5,966 nt of DNA from assembly GCA_030446945.1 (NCBI GenBank), contig JAUJMI010000248.1:1-5966 (forward strand), written 5' to 3'. The position numbers were made by a program, and so were the translations under genes. The notes below the pieces were generated by a model. The model ran no database searches. It worked only from the letters and a program-made list of their open reading frames with translations, and was not told the origin of the DNA. Shown here piece after piece: positions 1-5,301 of this stretch (position 1 is its first letter; every line of letters starts with the position of its first letter). This DNA is from Longimicrobium sp. GTDB lineage: Bacteria > Gemmatimonadota > Gemmatimonadetes > Longimicrobiales > Longimicrobiaceae.

Positions 1-25
1 GCGCCCCTTCCGCCCCCGGGCGCGC

Positions 26-1609
26 TTGCCCTCCCTGCCGCTCACCGTCCTGACCGATCCCGCGCGGCTGGCGGCCCTCGCGGAGACGGGGCTGCTGGAC
101 ACCGCGCCGGAAGAGGTGTTCGACCGCCTGACGCGCCTCGTGGTGCGGACGCTGGGCGCCGGCGCGTCCACGCTCACGCTGCTGGATGGCGAGCGGCAGT
201 TCTTCAAGAGCGCCGCCGGGCCGGAGATGCCCCCCATCCGCGAGACGCCGATGGACCATTCGCTCTGCCGGCACACGGCGGGCCTGGGCGCGGCGATCGC
301 GGTAGCGGACACGCGGGCGGACCCGCGCATGTGCGAGAACCACTCCGTCACGCGGCTGGGCGTGCGCGCCTATGCCGGCGTGCCGCTGGTGACCTCGGAC
401 GGGCACGCGCTGGGGACGCTGTGCGCGCTGCACATGAGCCCCCGCGCCTGGAGCGGGGACGAGATGGCGACGCTCGCCGACCTGGCGGAGATCGCGGTGC
501 GGGAGATCGAGCGGCGGCGCGCCGGCGAGCGCCCCGAGCACGCGTCGGAGTCGCTGCGGGCGGCGGATGGGCTGATCCGGGCGATGCTCCAGCAGTCGCT
601 CGCGGGGATCTTCGTGGTGCAGGGCGAGCGCTTCCGCTACCTCAATCCGCGCCTGGCCGAGATCTTTGCGACCGACGAGGCGTGGCTCCGTGAGTGTAAC
701 GTCTGGGATCTGGTGCACCCGGACGACCGCGCTAGCGCCGAATCGTACGCGCAGGGCCAGCTGTACGGTCCACCGCGCGCCGCCCACTACTCGTTGCGCG
801 GGGTGCGCGCGGATGGACGGGTGGTTTGGTTGGAGATCCACGCGTCGCGAGCCGAGGTGGAGGGGCGCGCCGCCGCGGTGGGGTTGGTGGTGGACGTGTC
901 CGAGCGGGTGACGGCGGAACGCGAGCGGCAGGACGCGGTGGCCGCGCGCGACCGCTTCTACGCGATGGCGAGCCACGAGCTGCGCACCCCGGTGAGCGCC
1001 GTGATGCTCTACAACGAGCTCCTCCTGGGCGAGACCTACGGCACCCTCAGCCCCGAGCAGCACGAAGCCGTCGAGCGCTCCCAACGCTGCGCCGTCGACC
1101 TGCTGGAGCTGATCAACGACCTGCTGGACCTTTCGCGGCTCGAATCGGGGAAGATGGAGCCCCGCATCGAGGAGGTGGAGCTCGTCACACTGGCCCAAAG
1201 CGCCGTCGCCGCGGTGGAGGTGCTCGCGGCGGAGCAGGCGTGCACCGTCACCCTGGAAGCCCCCGAGCGCCCGCTGGTGGTTCCCGGCGATGGAAAGCGC
1301 ATCCGCCAGATCCTCCTCAACCTGCTGGGCAACGCGGTGAAGTACGGCCACGGCCGACCCGTGCGCGTGCGCGTGGCGCGCCAGGGCGGGGGCGCCATCA
1401 TCGAAGTGGCCGACCTTGGCCCCGGAATCCCCGTCGCGGACCAGGCCCGCATCTTCGAGGACTTCGTGCGCCTGGACGACGCCGCGGACGAGGGCACCGG
1501 CCTGGGCCTCCCCATCGCGCGCCGCCTTGCGCAACTCCTCGGCGGCTCCCTGGAAGTCGCCTCCGCCGTTGGGCAGGGAAGCACCTTCCGGCTGACCCTC
1601 CCCGTCTGA
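26..1609 (+). CDS. Soluble GAF-PAS sensor histidine kinase (5' end uncertain)
   Basis: This is a sensor kinase that would autophosphorylate a histidine and pass the phosphate to a response regulator; no regulator is encoded nearby. Domain order in the 527-residue reading from the TTG at 26: GAF at about residues 8-165 (starting LTDPARLAAL, with GVPLVTSDGHALGTLCALH in its core), PAS at about 185-295 (with FRYLNPRLAEIF and the closing VDVSERV), HisKA with the H-box ASHELRTP (phosphoacceptor His317), then HATPase with N-box LLNLLGNAVKYG (Asn436), G1 box DLGPGIP (Asp463), F-box IFEDFVRLDD and G2 box GTGLGLPIARRL (from Gly490). All catalytic boxes are intact. There is no signal peptide or membrane segment, so it should act in the cytoplasm, sensing a small ligand or redox state through GAF or PAS; the ligand cannot be read from sequence. 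The start is doubtful: no Shine-Dalgarno precedes the TTG, and the frame stays open to base 2, so the true start may lie outside the window. It stops with TGA. Confidence 0.9.
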   Translation: MPSLPLTVLTDPARLAALAETGLLDTAPEEVFDRLTRLVVRTLGAGASTLTLLDGERQFFKSAAGPEMPPIRETPMDHSLCRHTAGLGAAIAVADTRADPRMCENHSVTRLGVRAYAGVPLVTSDGHALGTLCALHMSPRAWSGDEMATLADLAEIAVREIERRRAGERPEHASESLRAADGLIRAMLQQSLAGIFVVQGERFRYLNPRLAEIFATDEAWLRECNVWDLVHPDDRASAESYAQGQLYGPPRAAHYSLRGVRADGRVVWLEIHASRAEVEGRAAAVGLVVDVSERVTAERERQDAVAARDRFYAMASHELRTPVSAVMLYNELLLGETYGTLSPEQHEAVERSQRCAVDLLELINDLLDLSRLESGKMEPRIEEVELVTLAQSAVAAVEVLAAEQACTVTLEAPERPLVVPGDGKRIRQILLNLLGNAVKYGHGRPVRVRVARQGGGAIIEVADLGPGIPVADQARIFEDFVRLDDAADEGTGLGLPIARRLAQLLGGSLEVASAVGQGSTFRLTLPV

Positions 1610-1647
1610 TCATCCCCAAGCATCCGAAGGCCTCGCTGTTTCCCCTA

Positions 1648-1660
1648 TCTCGTTTCGAGA
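1648..1660. repeat. Small inverted repeat downstream of the kinase gene
   Basis: TCTCG at 1648-1652 and CGAGA at 1656-1660 form a 5-bp stem with a TTT loop. It sits about 40 bases after the kinase stop codon and about 20 bases before the -35 box of the nadA promoter. There is no following T-run, so it would be a weak terminator at best; it could equally be a protein binding site or chance. Confidence 0.3.
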
Positions 1661-1678
1661 ACATAGCTTGCGGGTCCG

Positions 1679-1707
1679 TTGCCGGAGTGTGGCTAAGTCG
1701 TTATATT
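1679..1707 (+). promoter_or_regulatory. Predicted sigma70-type promoter of nadA
   Basis: TTGCCG (1679-1684) and TATATT (1702-1707) are separated by 17 bases, the ideal spacing for a housekeeping sigma factor. The -10 box stands out in an otherwise GC-rich sequence. Transcription would start near 1713-1716, giving a leader of about 45 bases before the nadA TTG. A short inverted repeat, CGTTA (1699-1703) and TAACG (1716-1720), brackets the -10 box and start point and could be an operator, though 5-bp arms are weak evidence. The promoter is inferred from sequence only. Confidence 0.65.
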
Positions 1708-1748
1708 GTGCGGCTTAACGTTGCCGGGCGCGCGTTTTCACTCCGCAC

Positions 1749-1755
1749 GAGGTGA
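1749..1755 (+). promoter_or_regulatory. Shine-Dalgarno of nadA, fixing a TTG start
   Basis: GAGGTGA is a long match to the anti-Shine-Dalgarno sequence and lies three bases before the TTG at 1759-1761. There is no ATG near by in the nadA frame, and the GTG inside this motif is in another frame, so the TTG is the best start. Confidence 0.75.
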
Positions 1756-1758
1756 CCA

Positions 1759-2835
1759 TTGATCCAGATCTCCGACGCCCTGAAGACGCCGCTCGACTAC
1801 GCGCGCCTTCCCCGCGAAGAGCTGGCCGAGCGCATTCGCCGCCGGAAGACGGAGCTGAACGCCGTCGTCCTCGGCCACAACTACCAGCGCGTGGAGATCC
1901 AGGAAGTCAGCGACTACCTGGGCGATTCGCTGGGCTTGTCGCAGGAGGCCGCGCGCACCGACGCAGACGTGATCGTTTTCTGCGGGGTGCACTTCATGGC
2001 TGAGACGGCCAAGATCCTGTCGCCGGACAAGACGGTGCTGATGCCCGATCTGCGCGCGGGCTGCCCGATGGCGGACTTCGTCACGGGCGACGCGCTCCGC
2101 CGGCTCAAGGCGCGGTACCCGGGCGCGGTGGTGGTGGCGTACGTCAACTCCACCGCCGAAGTCAAAGCGGAGTCGGACATCAGCTGCACCTCGGCCAACG
2201 TGGTGCAGGTGATCGACACCATCCCGGCCGACCGCACCATCCTGCTGGTGCCGGACCGCAACCTGGCCCGCTACGCCGCGGAGCGCAGCGGCCGCCGGTA
2301 CGTGATCGCGGGGCGCGAGGAGGGCGAGGTGAAGCCGGGGAGCATCGTGGCGTGGGACGGCTACTGCTACGTGCACGACGACCTGGTGCTGGACGAGCTG
2401 GCCGCCGCGAAGAAGAAGCATCCGCGCGCCCTCGTCGTCATTCACCCCGAGTCGCGCGCCGAGCTCCTGGCGCAGGCGGACATGGTGGCCTCCACGGCGA
2501 AGATGGTCGAGATCGCCGAGCAGAACGACGAGGTGATCTTTGGCACGGAACGCGGGATCGTGGACCGCCTCAAAGCGCGCTTTCCGGAGAAGACGCTGGT
2601 GCCGCTCAGCGGCGCCGCCATCTGCGGGAACATGAAGGTGAACACGCTCGCCAAGCTGGCCTGGTGCCTGGACCACCAGCAGCACGAGCTGCTGCTGGAC
2701 GAGGATGTCCGCACGCGCGCCGAGCTCTCGCTGCGCCGCATGCTGGACCTCAACCAGGGTTGGACCGCCCCCAGCGTCGAAGAGGCCGCGCTCGAGGAAG
2801 CCGGCCTGCGCAAGACCGGCTGCGGCTGCGCGTAA
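1759..2835 (+). CDS. nadA: Quinolinate synthase NadA
   Basis: NadA condenses iminoaspartate with dihydroxyacetone phosphate to quinolinate, the second step of de novo NAD synthesis from aspartate, using a [4Fe-4S] cluster in the cytoplasm. The 358-residue protein shows the family signatures in order: LGHNYQ (38-43), FCGVHFMAETAKIL (74-87), PDLRAGCPMADF (96-107), NSTAEVKAESD (130-140), WDGYCYVHD (199-207), HPESRAE (229-235), FGTERG (261-266) and CGNMKVNTLAKL (289-300). By family position the three cluster ligands are Cys102, Cys203 and Cys289, all present. The protein ends in TGCGCA, putting two extra cysteines (355 and 357) at the extreme C-terminus. It starts at TTG and ends in TAA. It appears monocistronic: its own promoter lies upstream and a strong hairpin follows. 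The pathway partners nadB and nadC are not in the window. Length and motifs fit a functional enzyme. Confidence 0.97.
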   Translation: MIQISDALKTPLDYARLPREELAERIRRRKTELNAVVLGHNYQRVEIQEVSDYLGDSLGLSQEAARTDADVIVFCGVHFMAETAKILSPDKTVLMPDLRAGCPMADFVTGDALRRLKARYPGAVVVAYVNSTAEVKAESDISCTSANVVQVIDTIPADRTILLVPDRNLARYAAERSGRRYVIAGREEGEVKPGSIVAWDGYCYVHDDLVLDELAAAKKKHPRALVVIHPESRAELLAQADMVASTAKMVEIAEQNDEVIFGTERGIVDRLKARFPEKTLVPLSGAAICGNMKVNTLAKLAWCLDHQQHELLLDEDVRTRAELSLRRMLDLNQGWTAPSVEEAALEEAGLRKTGCGCA

Positions 2836-2852
2836 TACGCTGGAGAGCTTGG

Positions 2853-2890
2853 CGAACGCCCCGGGGAGAGCACTCTTCCCGGGGCGTTCG
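2853..2890 (+). terminator. Strong stem-loop downstream of nadA
   Basis: Bases 2853-2869 pair with 2874-2890 as a 17-bp stem without a bulge (one G-U pair at 2866/2877), closed by a GCAC loop. It begins 18 bases after the nadA stop. No T-run follows (the next bases are TCGTCGTCCC), so it is not a textbook intrinsic terminator. GC-rich bacteria often use such hairpins without a U-tract, and it would also stabilise the mRNA 3' end. The near-perfect symmetry means it could work for either strand. Confidence 0.75.
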
Positions 2891-3038
2891 TCGTCGTCCC
2901 CCGCTCCGTGGTCAGGATGCGACTTCTCCGGTGCTCCGTGATGGTGTCATGACCCGGGTGATTGCGTGGGTCGGCACGGGTGAGGAGACGACGACGCGGT
3001 CCTCGGGGCAACCGCGCCCACACGGCTCTCGTGTTGCG
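2891..3038. other. Spacer between nadA hairpin and peroxiredoxin leader
   Basis: I see no gene here. GCTCCGTG occurs twice in direct orientation (2903-2910 and 2933-2940), exactly 30 bases apart. Two overlapping 8-base palindromes follow, GTCATGAC (2946-2953) and ACCCGGGT (2952-2959). These may be regulator sites for the downstream pair but are short enough to be chance in GC-rich DNA. No convincing promoter is visible in this stretch. Confidence 0.4.
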
Positions 3039-3062
3039 GAGGTCGTTGTGGGGTGCGATTTT
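3034..3062 (+). promoter_or_regulatory. Weak candidate promoter of the peroxiredoxin operon
   Basis: TTGCGG (3034-3039) and GATTTT (3057-3062) are 17 bases apart. The -35 half is fair, but the -10 half matches the consensus at only three of six positions. It is the best candidate I find between the nadA hairpin and the peroxiredoxin start. If real, transcription would begin near 3069 and most of the hairpin at 3039-3081 would not be in the mRNA. Confidence 0.25.
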
Positions 3063-3081
3063 CTTCGCCCCAAACAACCTC
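3039..3081 (+). repeat. Leader hairpin upstream of the peroxiredoxin gene
   Basis: An imperfect inverted repeat folds as GAGGT (3039-3043) with ACCTC (3077-3081), GTT (3045-3047) with AAC (3073-3075), one bulged G at 3048, T3049 with A3072, then GGGG (3050-3053) with CCCC (3068-3071) and two further pairs. The loop is about 10 bases (3056-3065) and T-rich. There are about 15 pairs in all. It ends five bases before the Shine-Dalgarno, so it may be an mRNA leader structure or a DNA operator. Confidence 0.45.
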
Positions 3082-3085
3082 TGAC

Positions 3086-3089
3086 GGAG
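3086..3089 (+). promoter_or_regulatory. Shine-Dalgarno of the peroxiredoxin gene
   Basis: GGAG lies eight bases before the ATG at 3098-3100. It decides the start: an upstream in-frame GTG at 3053 would add 15 residues unlike the family and would place the start inside the leader hairpin. Confidence 0.65.
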
Positions 3090-3097
3090 CGGCGGCC

Positions 3098-3541
3098 ATG
3101 GCGGATGGACTTCTGGCGGTGGGGAGCGAGGCTCCCGTGTTCGAGGCGGAGACGACGGACGGGGCGCGCGTCTCGCTCCCCGAGTTCCGCGGCAAGAGCG
3201 CGGTTCTCCTCATGTTCTACCCGCAAGACGACACGCCGGGGTGCACCGCGCAGATGTGCGCCGCCCGCGACGAGCGCGCGGACTACGCCGCGGCCGGAAT
3301 CGTTCGCTTCGGCGTCAACCCGGGGTCGCTGGACAGCCACCGCGACTTCGTTTCCAAGTACTCGCTCGACTTCCCGCTGATCGTCGACGCCAACGCGGAC
3401 ATTGCCAGCGCGTACGGCGTCATCCGCGAGGGCGGCGGAGTGGGGCGCGCCACCTACCTGATCGACCGCGACGGTCGCATCGCGTACGCGGCCCCGGGCG
3501 CGCACGGGTTCGCCGAGATCGCGGGAGCGGCCGGTGTCTGA
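3098..3541 (+). CDS. bcp: Peroxiredoxin, PrxQ/Bcp type
   Basis: This is a thiol-dependent peroxidase that reduces hydrogen peroxide and organic hydroperoxides, normally recharged by thioredoxin, in the cytoplasm. The protein has 147 residues from the ATG at 3098. The active-site motif is PQDDTPGCTAQMC (42-54): Pro42, Thr46 and the peroxidatic Cys49, with a second cysteine five residues later (Cys54), the CxxxxC arrangement of two-cysteine PrxQ enzymes. The conserved arginine before the last core strand is probably Arg117 in GRATYLIDRDG. It is slightly shorter than E. coli Bcp, but the fold elements seem complete, including SLDSHRDFVSKYSLDFPLIVD (split here by position, 77-97). There is no signal peptide. 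Its stop codon overlaps the start of the next gene by 8 bases, so the two are very likely co-transcribed and translationally coupled. The subfamily assignment is firm; the exact substrate is not known. Confidence 0.93.
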   Translation: MADGLLAVGSEAPVFEAETTDGARVSLPEFRGKSAVLLMFYPQDDTPGCTAQMCAARDERADYAAAGIVRFGVNPGSLDSHRDFVSKYSLDFPLIVDANADIASAYGVIREGGGVGRATYLIDRDGRIAYAAPGAHGFAEIAGAAGV

Positions 3542-4205
3542 GGTGCCGCGGGGGGAGCTCGTCGTCCGCACTTTCACGGGCGGACCGTTCACGCAGAACA
3601 GCTACCTGGTGAGCTGCGCGCGCACCGGCTCGTCGATCCTGGTGGACGCAGGCGCGGCGACGCCCGAGGCGGTGGAGGCGGCACGTGCGTCCGGCGTCGA
3701 CATCGACGCGATCGTGCTGACCCACGCGCACATCGACCATGTGGACGGCCTGTCGCACGCGAAGCGCGAGACGGGCGCCCCGATCTACCTCCACCCGGAC
3801 GACCGGCAGCTGTACGACGGCGCGCCGACGCAGGCGGAGTGGTTCGGGATGCGCATGGCCCCGCTTCCGCCCGTGGACCATGGGCTGGAGCACGGGGGCA
3901 CGGTGCGCGTGGGCGACTGCGCGCTGGCGGTGAGGCACGCGCCGGGGCACGCGCCCGGGCACGTGATCCTGGTGGGGGACGGGGTCGCGCTCGTCGGAGA
4001 CGTGATCTTCATGGGCTCCATTGGCCGCACCGATCTCCCCGGCGGCGACCTCCAGACGCTGATGAAGACCATCCGCGGAGAGATCCTGACCCTGCCGGAC
4101 GCCACCACGCTGTACAACGGCCACGGGCCCGCCACCACCGTCGGCCACGAGCGGGTGAGCAACCCGTTCATCACGGGGGTCTACGGCGGCAGCCGCTTCG
4201 CCTGA
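3534..4205 (+). CDS. Metallo-beta-lactamase-fold hydrolase, glyoxalase II-like
   Basis: This is a zinc or iron hydrolase of the small glyoxalase II-like (YcbL/GloB-type) group, whose members typically cleave thioesters such as S-lactoylglutathione; substrate cannot be assigned from sequence alone. The 223-residue protein has the metal motif THAHIDH (63-69, metal ligands His64, His66, Asp68 and His69), the third histidine in APGHAPGH (His139 by family spacing), the bridging Asp156 in VGDVIF, and the last histidine in YNGHGP (His197). The N-terminal TGGPFTQNSYLV is also typical of this group. The set of metal ligands is complete. The GTG start at 3534 overlaps the peroxiredoxin stop, and GGGAG at 3523-3527 lies six bases upstream, inside the peroxiredoxin gene. 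Co-expression with a peroxiredoxin suggests detoxification of reactive electrophiles or oxidised thiols, but this is inference. It ends in TGA. A persulfide dioxygenase role is possible but not supported specifically. Confidence 0.9.
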   Translation: MSEVPRGELVVRTFTGGPFTQNSYLVSCARTGSSILVDAGAATPEAVEAARASGVDIDAIVLTHAHIDHVDGLSHAKRETGAPIYLHPDDRQLYDGAPTQAEWFGMRMAPLPPVDHGLEHGGTVRVGDCALAVRHAPGHAPGHVILVGDGVALVGDVIFMGSIGRTDLPGGDLQTLMKTIRGEILTLPDATTLYNGHGPATTVGHERVSNPFITGVYGGSRFA

Positions 4206-4219
4206 GGCGCACTGGAACG

Positions 4220-4546
4220 GAACCCGCACTTCCTGAATGGAGCGCCGCACGTACCCGCCACCGCTCCAAAGCCTGGCGCGGAGTGAAGGAGACGGGCCCC
4301 GCCGCGCAGTACGGTCCAGCCCATGTTGCCAGGCAGTGCGTGGCGGCCGGCGGAGCAGCATGCGAACACGCGCGTTCACGACATCCCGGGCGCATCCGCG
4401 GCTGAGGGCGTGATGAATCACGGCCCTACGGTGCCCGAACATGGGACGGGGACGGTGCCGACGGCAGAGCCCGTTCCCTTCACTCCGCGCCGTAGGAGCG
4501 TGGAGGGGCGGACGCGGTGTGGCGCTGCGTTCAGGGAGCGGGGTTC
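4220..4546. repeat. Long imperfect inverted repeat filling the spacer before purN
   Basis: The left arm (about 4220-4327) is the reverse complement, imperfectly, of the right arm (about 4438-4546), centred at 4383 with a 110-base middle. Matching blocks keep nearly the same symmetry throughout: GAACCC (4220-4225) with GGGTTC (4541-4546); a perfect 15-base block 4275-4289 with 4477-4491; ACGGGC (4292-4297) with GCCCGT (4469-4474); GCCG (4301-4304) with CGGC (4462-4465); CCCATGTT (4320-4327) with AACATGGG (4438-4445). By eye the outer 70 bases match at roughly three quarters or more of positions with small gaps. The middle holds a smaller hairpin, 4405-4413 with 4418-4427, around a TGAA loop. 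It starts 14 bases after the hydrolase stop and ends two bases before the purN -35 box. No transposase gene and no clear target-site duplication are seen. It may be a non-autonomous (MITE-like) element, a dispersed intergenic repeat, or an old inverted duplication; an RNA copy would fold and could end transcription. Confidence 0.75.
4443..4478 (+). terminator. Possible hairpin inside the right arm of the repeat
   Basis: GGGACGGG (4443-4450) can pair with CCCGTTCCC (4470-4478), with one bulged base, and the enclosed GCCGACGGC can pair internally. It lies 240 bases beyond the hydrolase stop and about 70 before the purN promoter, with only a short TT afterwards. It could limit read-through into purN, but it competes with the larger pairing between the two repeat arms. 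Confidence 0.3.
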
Positions 4547-4548
4547 GG

Positions 4549-4577
4549 TTGACGGTGCCGGGCGGGGGGTCTATCTT
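4549..4577 (+). promoter_or_regulatory. Predicted sigma70-type promoter of purN-purH
   Basis: TTGACG (4549-4554) and TATCTT (4572-4577) are 17 bases apart; the -35 box matches the consensus at five of six positions. Transcription would begin near 4584, leaving a leader of about 25 bases, too short for a purine riboswitch. The -35 box lies just outside the right end of the long inverted repeat. No PurR-like operator is recognisable. Confidence 0.7.
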
Positions 4578-4599
4578 CGCGCCGCCCGAACCCCGGAAC

Positions 4600-4604
4600 G
4601 GAGG
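4600..4604 (+). promoter_or_regulatory. Shine-Dalgarno of purN, fixing a TTG start
   Basis: GGAGG lies four bases before the TTG at 4609-4611. The protein then begins MNEPVRVAVLASGGGSN, exactly where PurN proteins begin. The in-frame ATG at 4441 is far upstream of the predicted promoter and lies inside the inverted repeat, so it is not the start. Confidence 0.75.
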
Positions 4605-4608
4605 CCCG

Positions 4609-5118
4609 TTGAACGAACCCGTGCGCGTCGCCGTCCTCGCATCCGGCGGGGGGAGCAATCTTCAGGCGCTGATCGACCGCTTCCGCGGCGATGCGTCGCC
4701 GGCGCGCGTGGAGCTGGTGATCGCCAGCCGCGCGGGGATCGCCGCGCTGCAAAGGGCGGAGCGCGCGGGGATCGCGTCCAACGTCGTGGACCCGCGCGAG
4801 CACGGCGACCGCCACGCTGCGCGCCTGCTGGCCGCGCTGGAGGAGCACCGGATCGGGATGGTGGTGCTCGCGGGGTACCTGTCGCTGGTGCCGGCCGAGG
4901 TGGTGGAGCGGTATCGCGGACGGATGCTCAACATCCACCCGGCGCTCCTCCCGGCGTTCGGCGGGCGCGGGATGTACGGAATGCGCGTGCACCGCGCCGT
5001 GATCGGGTCGGGGGTGCGCGTGTCGGGCGCGACGGTGCACCGCGTGGACGACCGCTACGACGAGGGCGAGATCGTGGCGCAGTGTCCCGTGCCTGTGCTG
5101 CGGGGCGACACGCCCTAG
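4609..5118 (+). CDS. purN: Phosphoribosylglycinamide formyltransferase PurN, cut short by TAG
   Basis: PurN transfers the formyl group of 10-formyltetrahydrofolate to glycinamide ribonucleotide, the third step of purine synthesis. The reading from the TTG at 4609 gives 169 residues, then TAG (5116-5118). Visible are the phosphate-binding loop SGGGSNLQAL (12-21), LAGYLSLVP (87-95), the catalytic NIHPALLPAFGG (Asn108, His110), the GMYGMRVHRAV stretch (121-131) and SGATVHRVDDRYDEGEI (139-155, with Asp151 at the position of the catalytic aspartate). All three catalytic residues therefore lie before the stop. The family is usually near 200-220 residues, so this product lacks roughly its last 60: the sequence breaks off at LRGDTP, where relatives continue with a C-terminal helix. 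The same frame continues as clean PurN sequence after the TAG (see 5119-5298). The truncated protein probably folds poorly or works badly, but that is inference. If the TAG is real, purine synthesis would need read-through or a formate-dependent PurT elsewhere in the genome. Confidence 0.9.
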   Translation: MNEPVRVAVLASGGGSNLQALIDRFRGDASPARVELVIASRAGIAALQRAERAGIASNVVDPREHGDRHAARLLAALEEHRIGMVVLAGYLSLVPAEVVERYRGRMLNIHPALLPAFGGRGMYGMRVHRAVIGSGVRVSGATVHRVDDRYDEGEIVAQCPVPVLRGDTP

Positions 5119-5298
5119 ACGCTCGCGGCGCGGGTGCTGGCGGTGGAGCACCGGATCCTCCCCATGGCCGTCGAGGCGCTGGCGCGCGGCGAGATGCCGC
5201 ACGACACCCCCGGCGGCCCGCTTTGCTTCGACCTCTTCGCGTCGCCCGCACCCCCCGAAGCCTCGGTGCGCGCGACGCTGGCCCCCATCCGCAGCTGA
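5119..5298 (+). pseudogene. purN: C-terminal part of purN, detached by the in-frame TAG
   Basis: Directly after the TAG, the same frame reads TLAARVLAVEHRILPMAVEA and on for 59 residues to TGA at 5296-5298. This is the normal PurN C-terminus: the family pattern is GDTPETLAARVLAVEH-like, with the TAG in the glutamate position. There is no frameshift and no further stop. Without the TAG the whole gene (4609-5298) would encode 229 residues, a normal length. No Shine-Dalgarno precedes this piece, so it is unlikely to be translated independently. Its stop lies three bases before the purH ATG, the spacing of a coupled operon. The segment shows no sign of decay beyond the one codon, which argues for a very recent mutation, an error in the sequence, or read-through. 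Confidence 0.85.
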
Positions 5299-5301
5299 AC
5301 C

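Noticed and set aside
1738..2685. 315-codon open frame on the minus strand
   Set aside because: It is antisense to nadA and has no recognisable motif.
2903..2940. Direct repeat GCTCCGTG as the start of a CRISPR or iteron array
   Set aside because: Only two 8-base copies exist and no third follows.
3053..3097. Upstream GTG extending the peroxiredoxin by 15 residues
   Set aside because: It starts inside the leader hairpin, has no good ribosome site, and the added residues are unlike the family; the ATG at 3098 has a Shine-Dalgarno.
4171..4395. Small minus-strand frames in the spacer before purN
   Set aside because: They fall within the left arm and middle of the inverted repeat, have no Shine-Dalgarno I can support, and resemble no family.
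4441..4608. Upstream ATG extending purN by 56 residues
   Set aside because: The extension lies in the inverted repeat and across the predicted promoter; the TTG at 4609 has a strong Shine-Dalgarno and matches the family N-terminus.
4584..4608. Purine riboswitch before purN
   Set aside because: The predicted leader is about 25 bases, much too short for any known purine-sensing aptamer.
3420..4658. 412-codon open frame on the minus strand
   Set aside because: It runs antisense to the hydrolase and the inverted repeat, is rich in Arg, His and Pro, and shows no family motif; it is a by-product of high GC.
5100..5130. A frameshift as the cause of the purN break
   Set aside because: The PurN sequence before and after the TAG is in the same frame, so only a substitution is needed.
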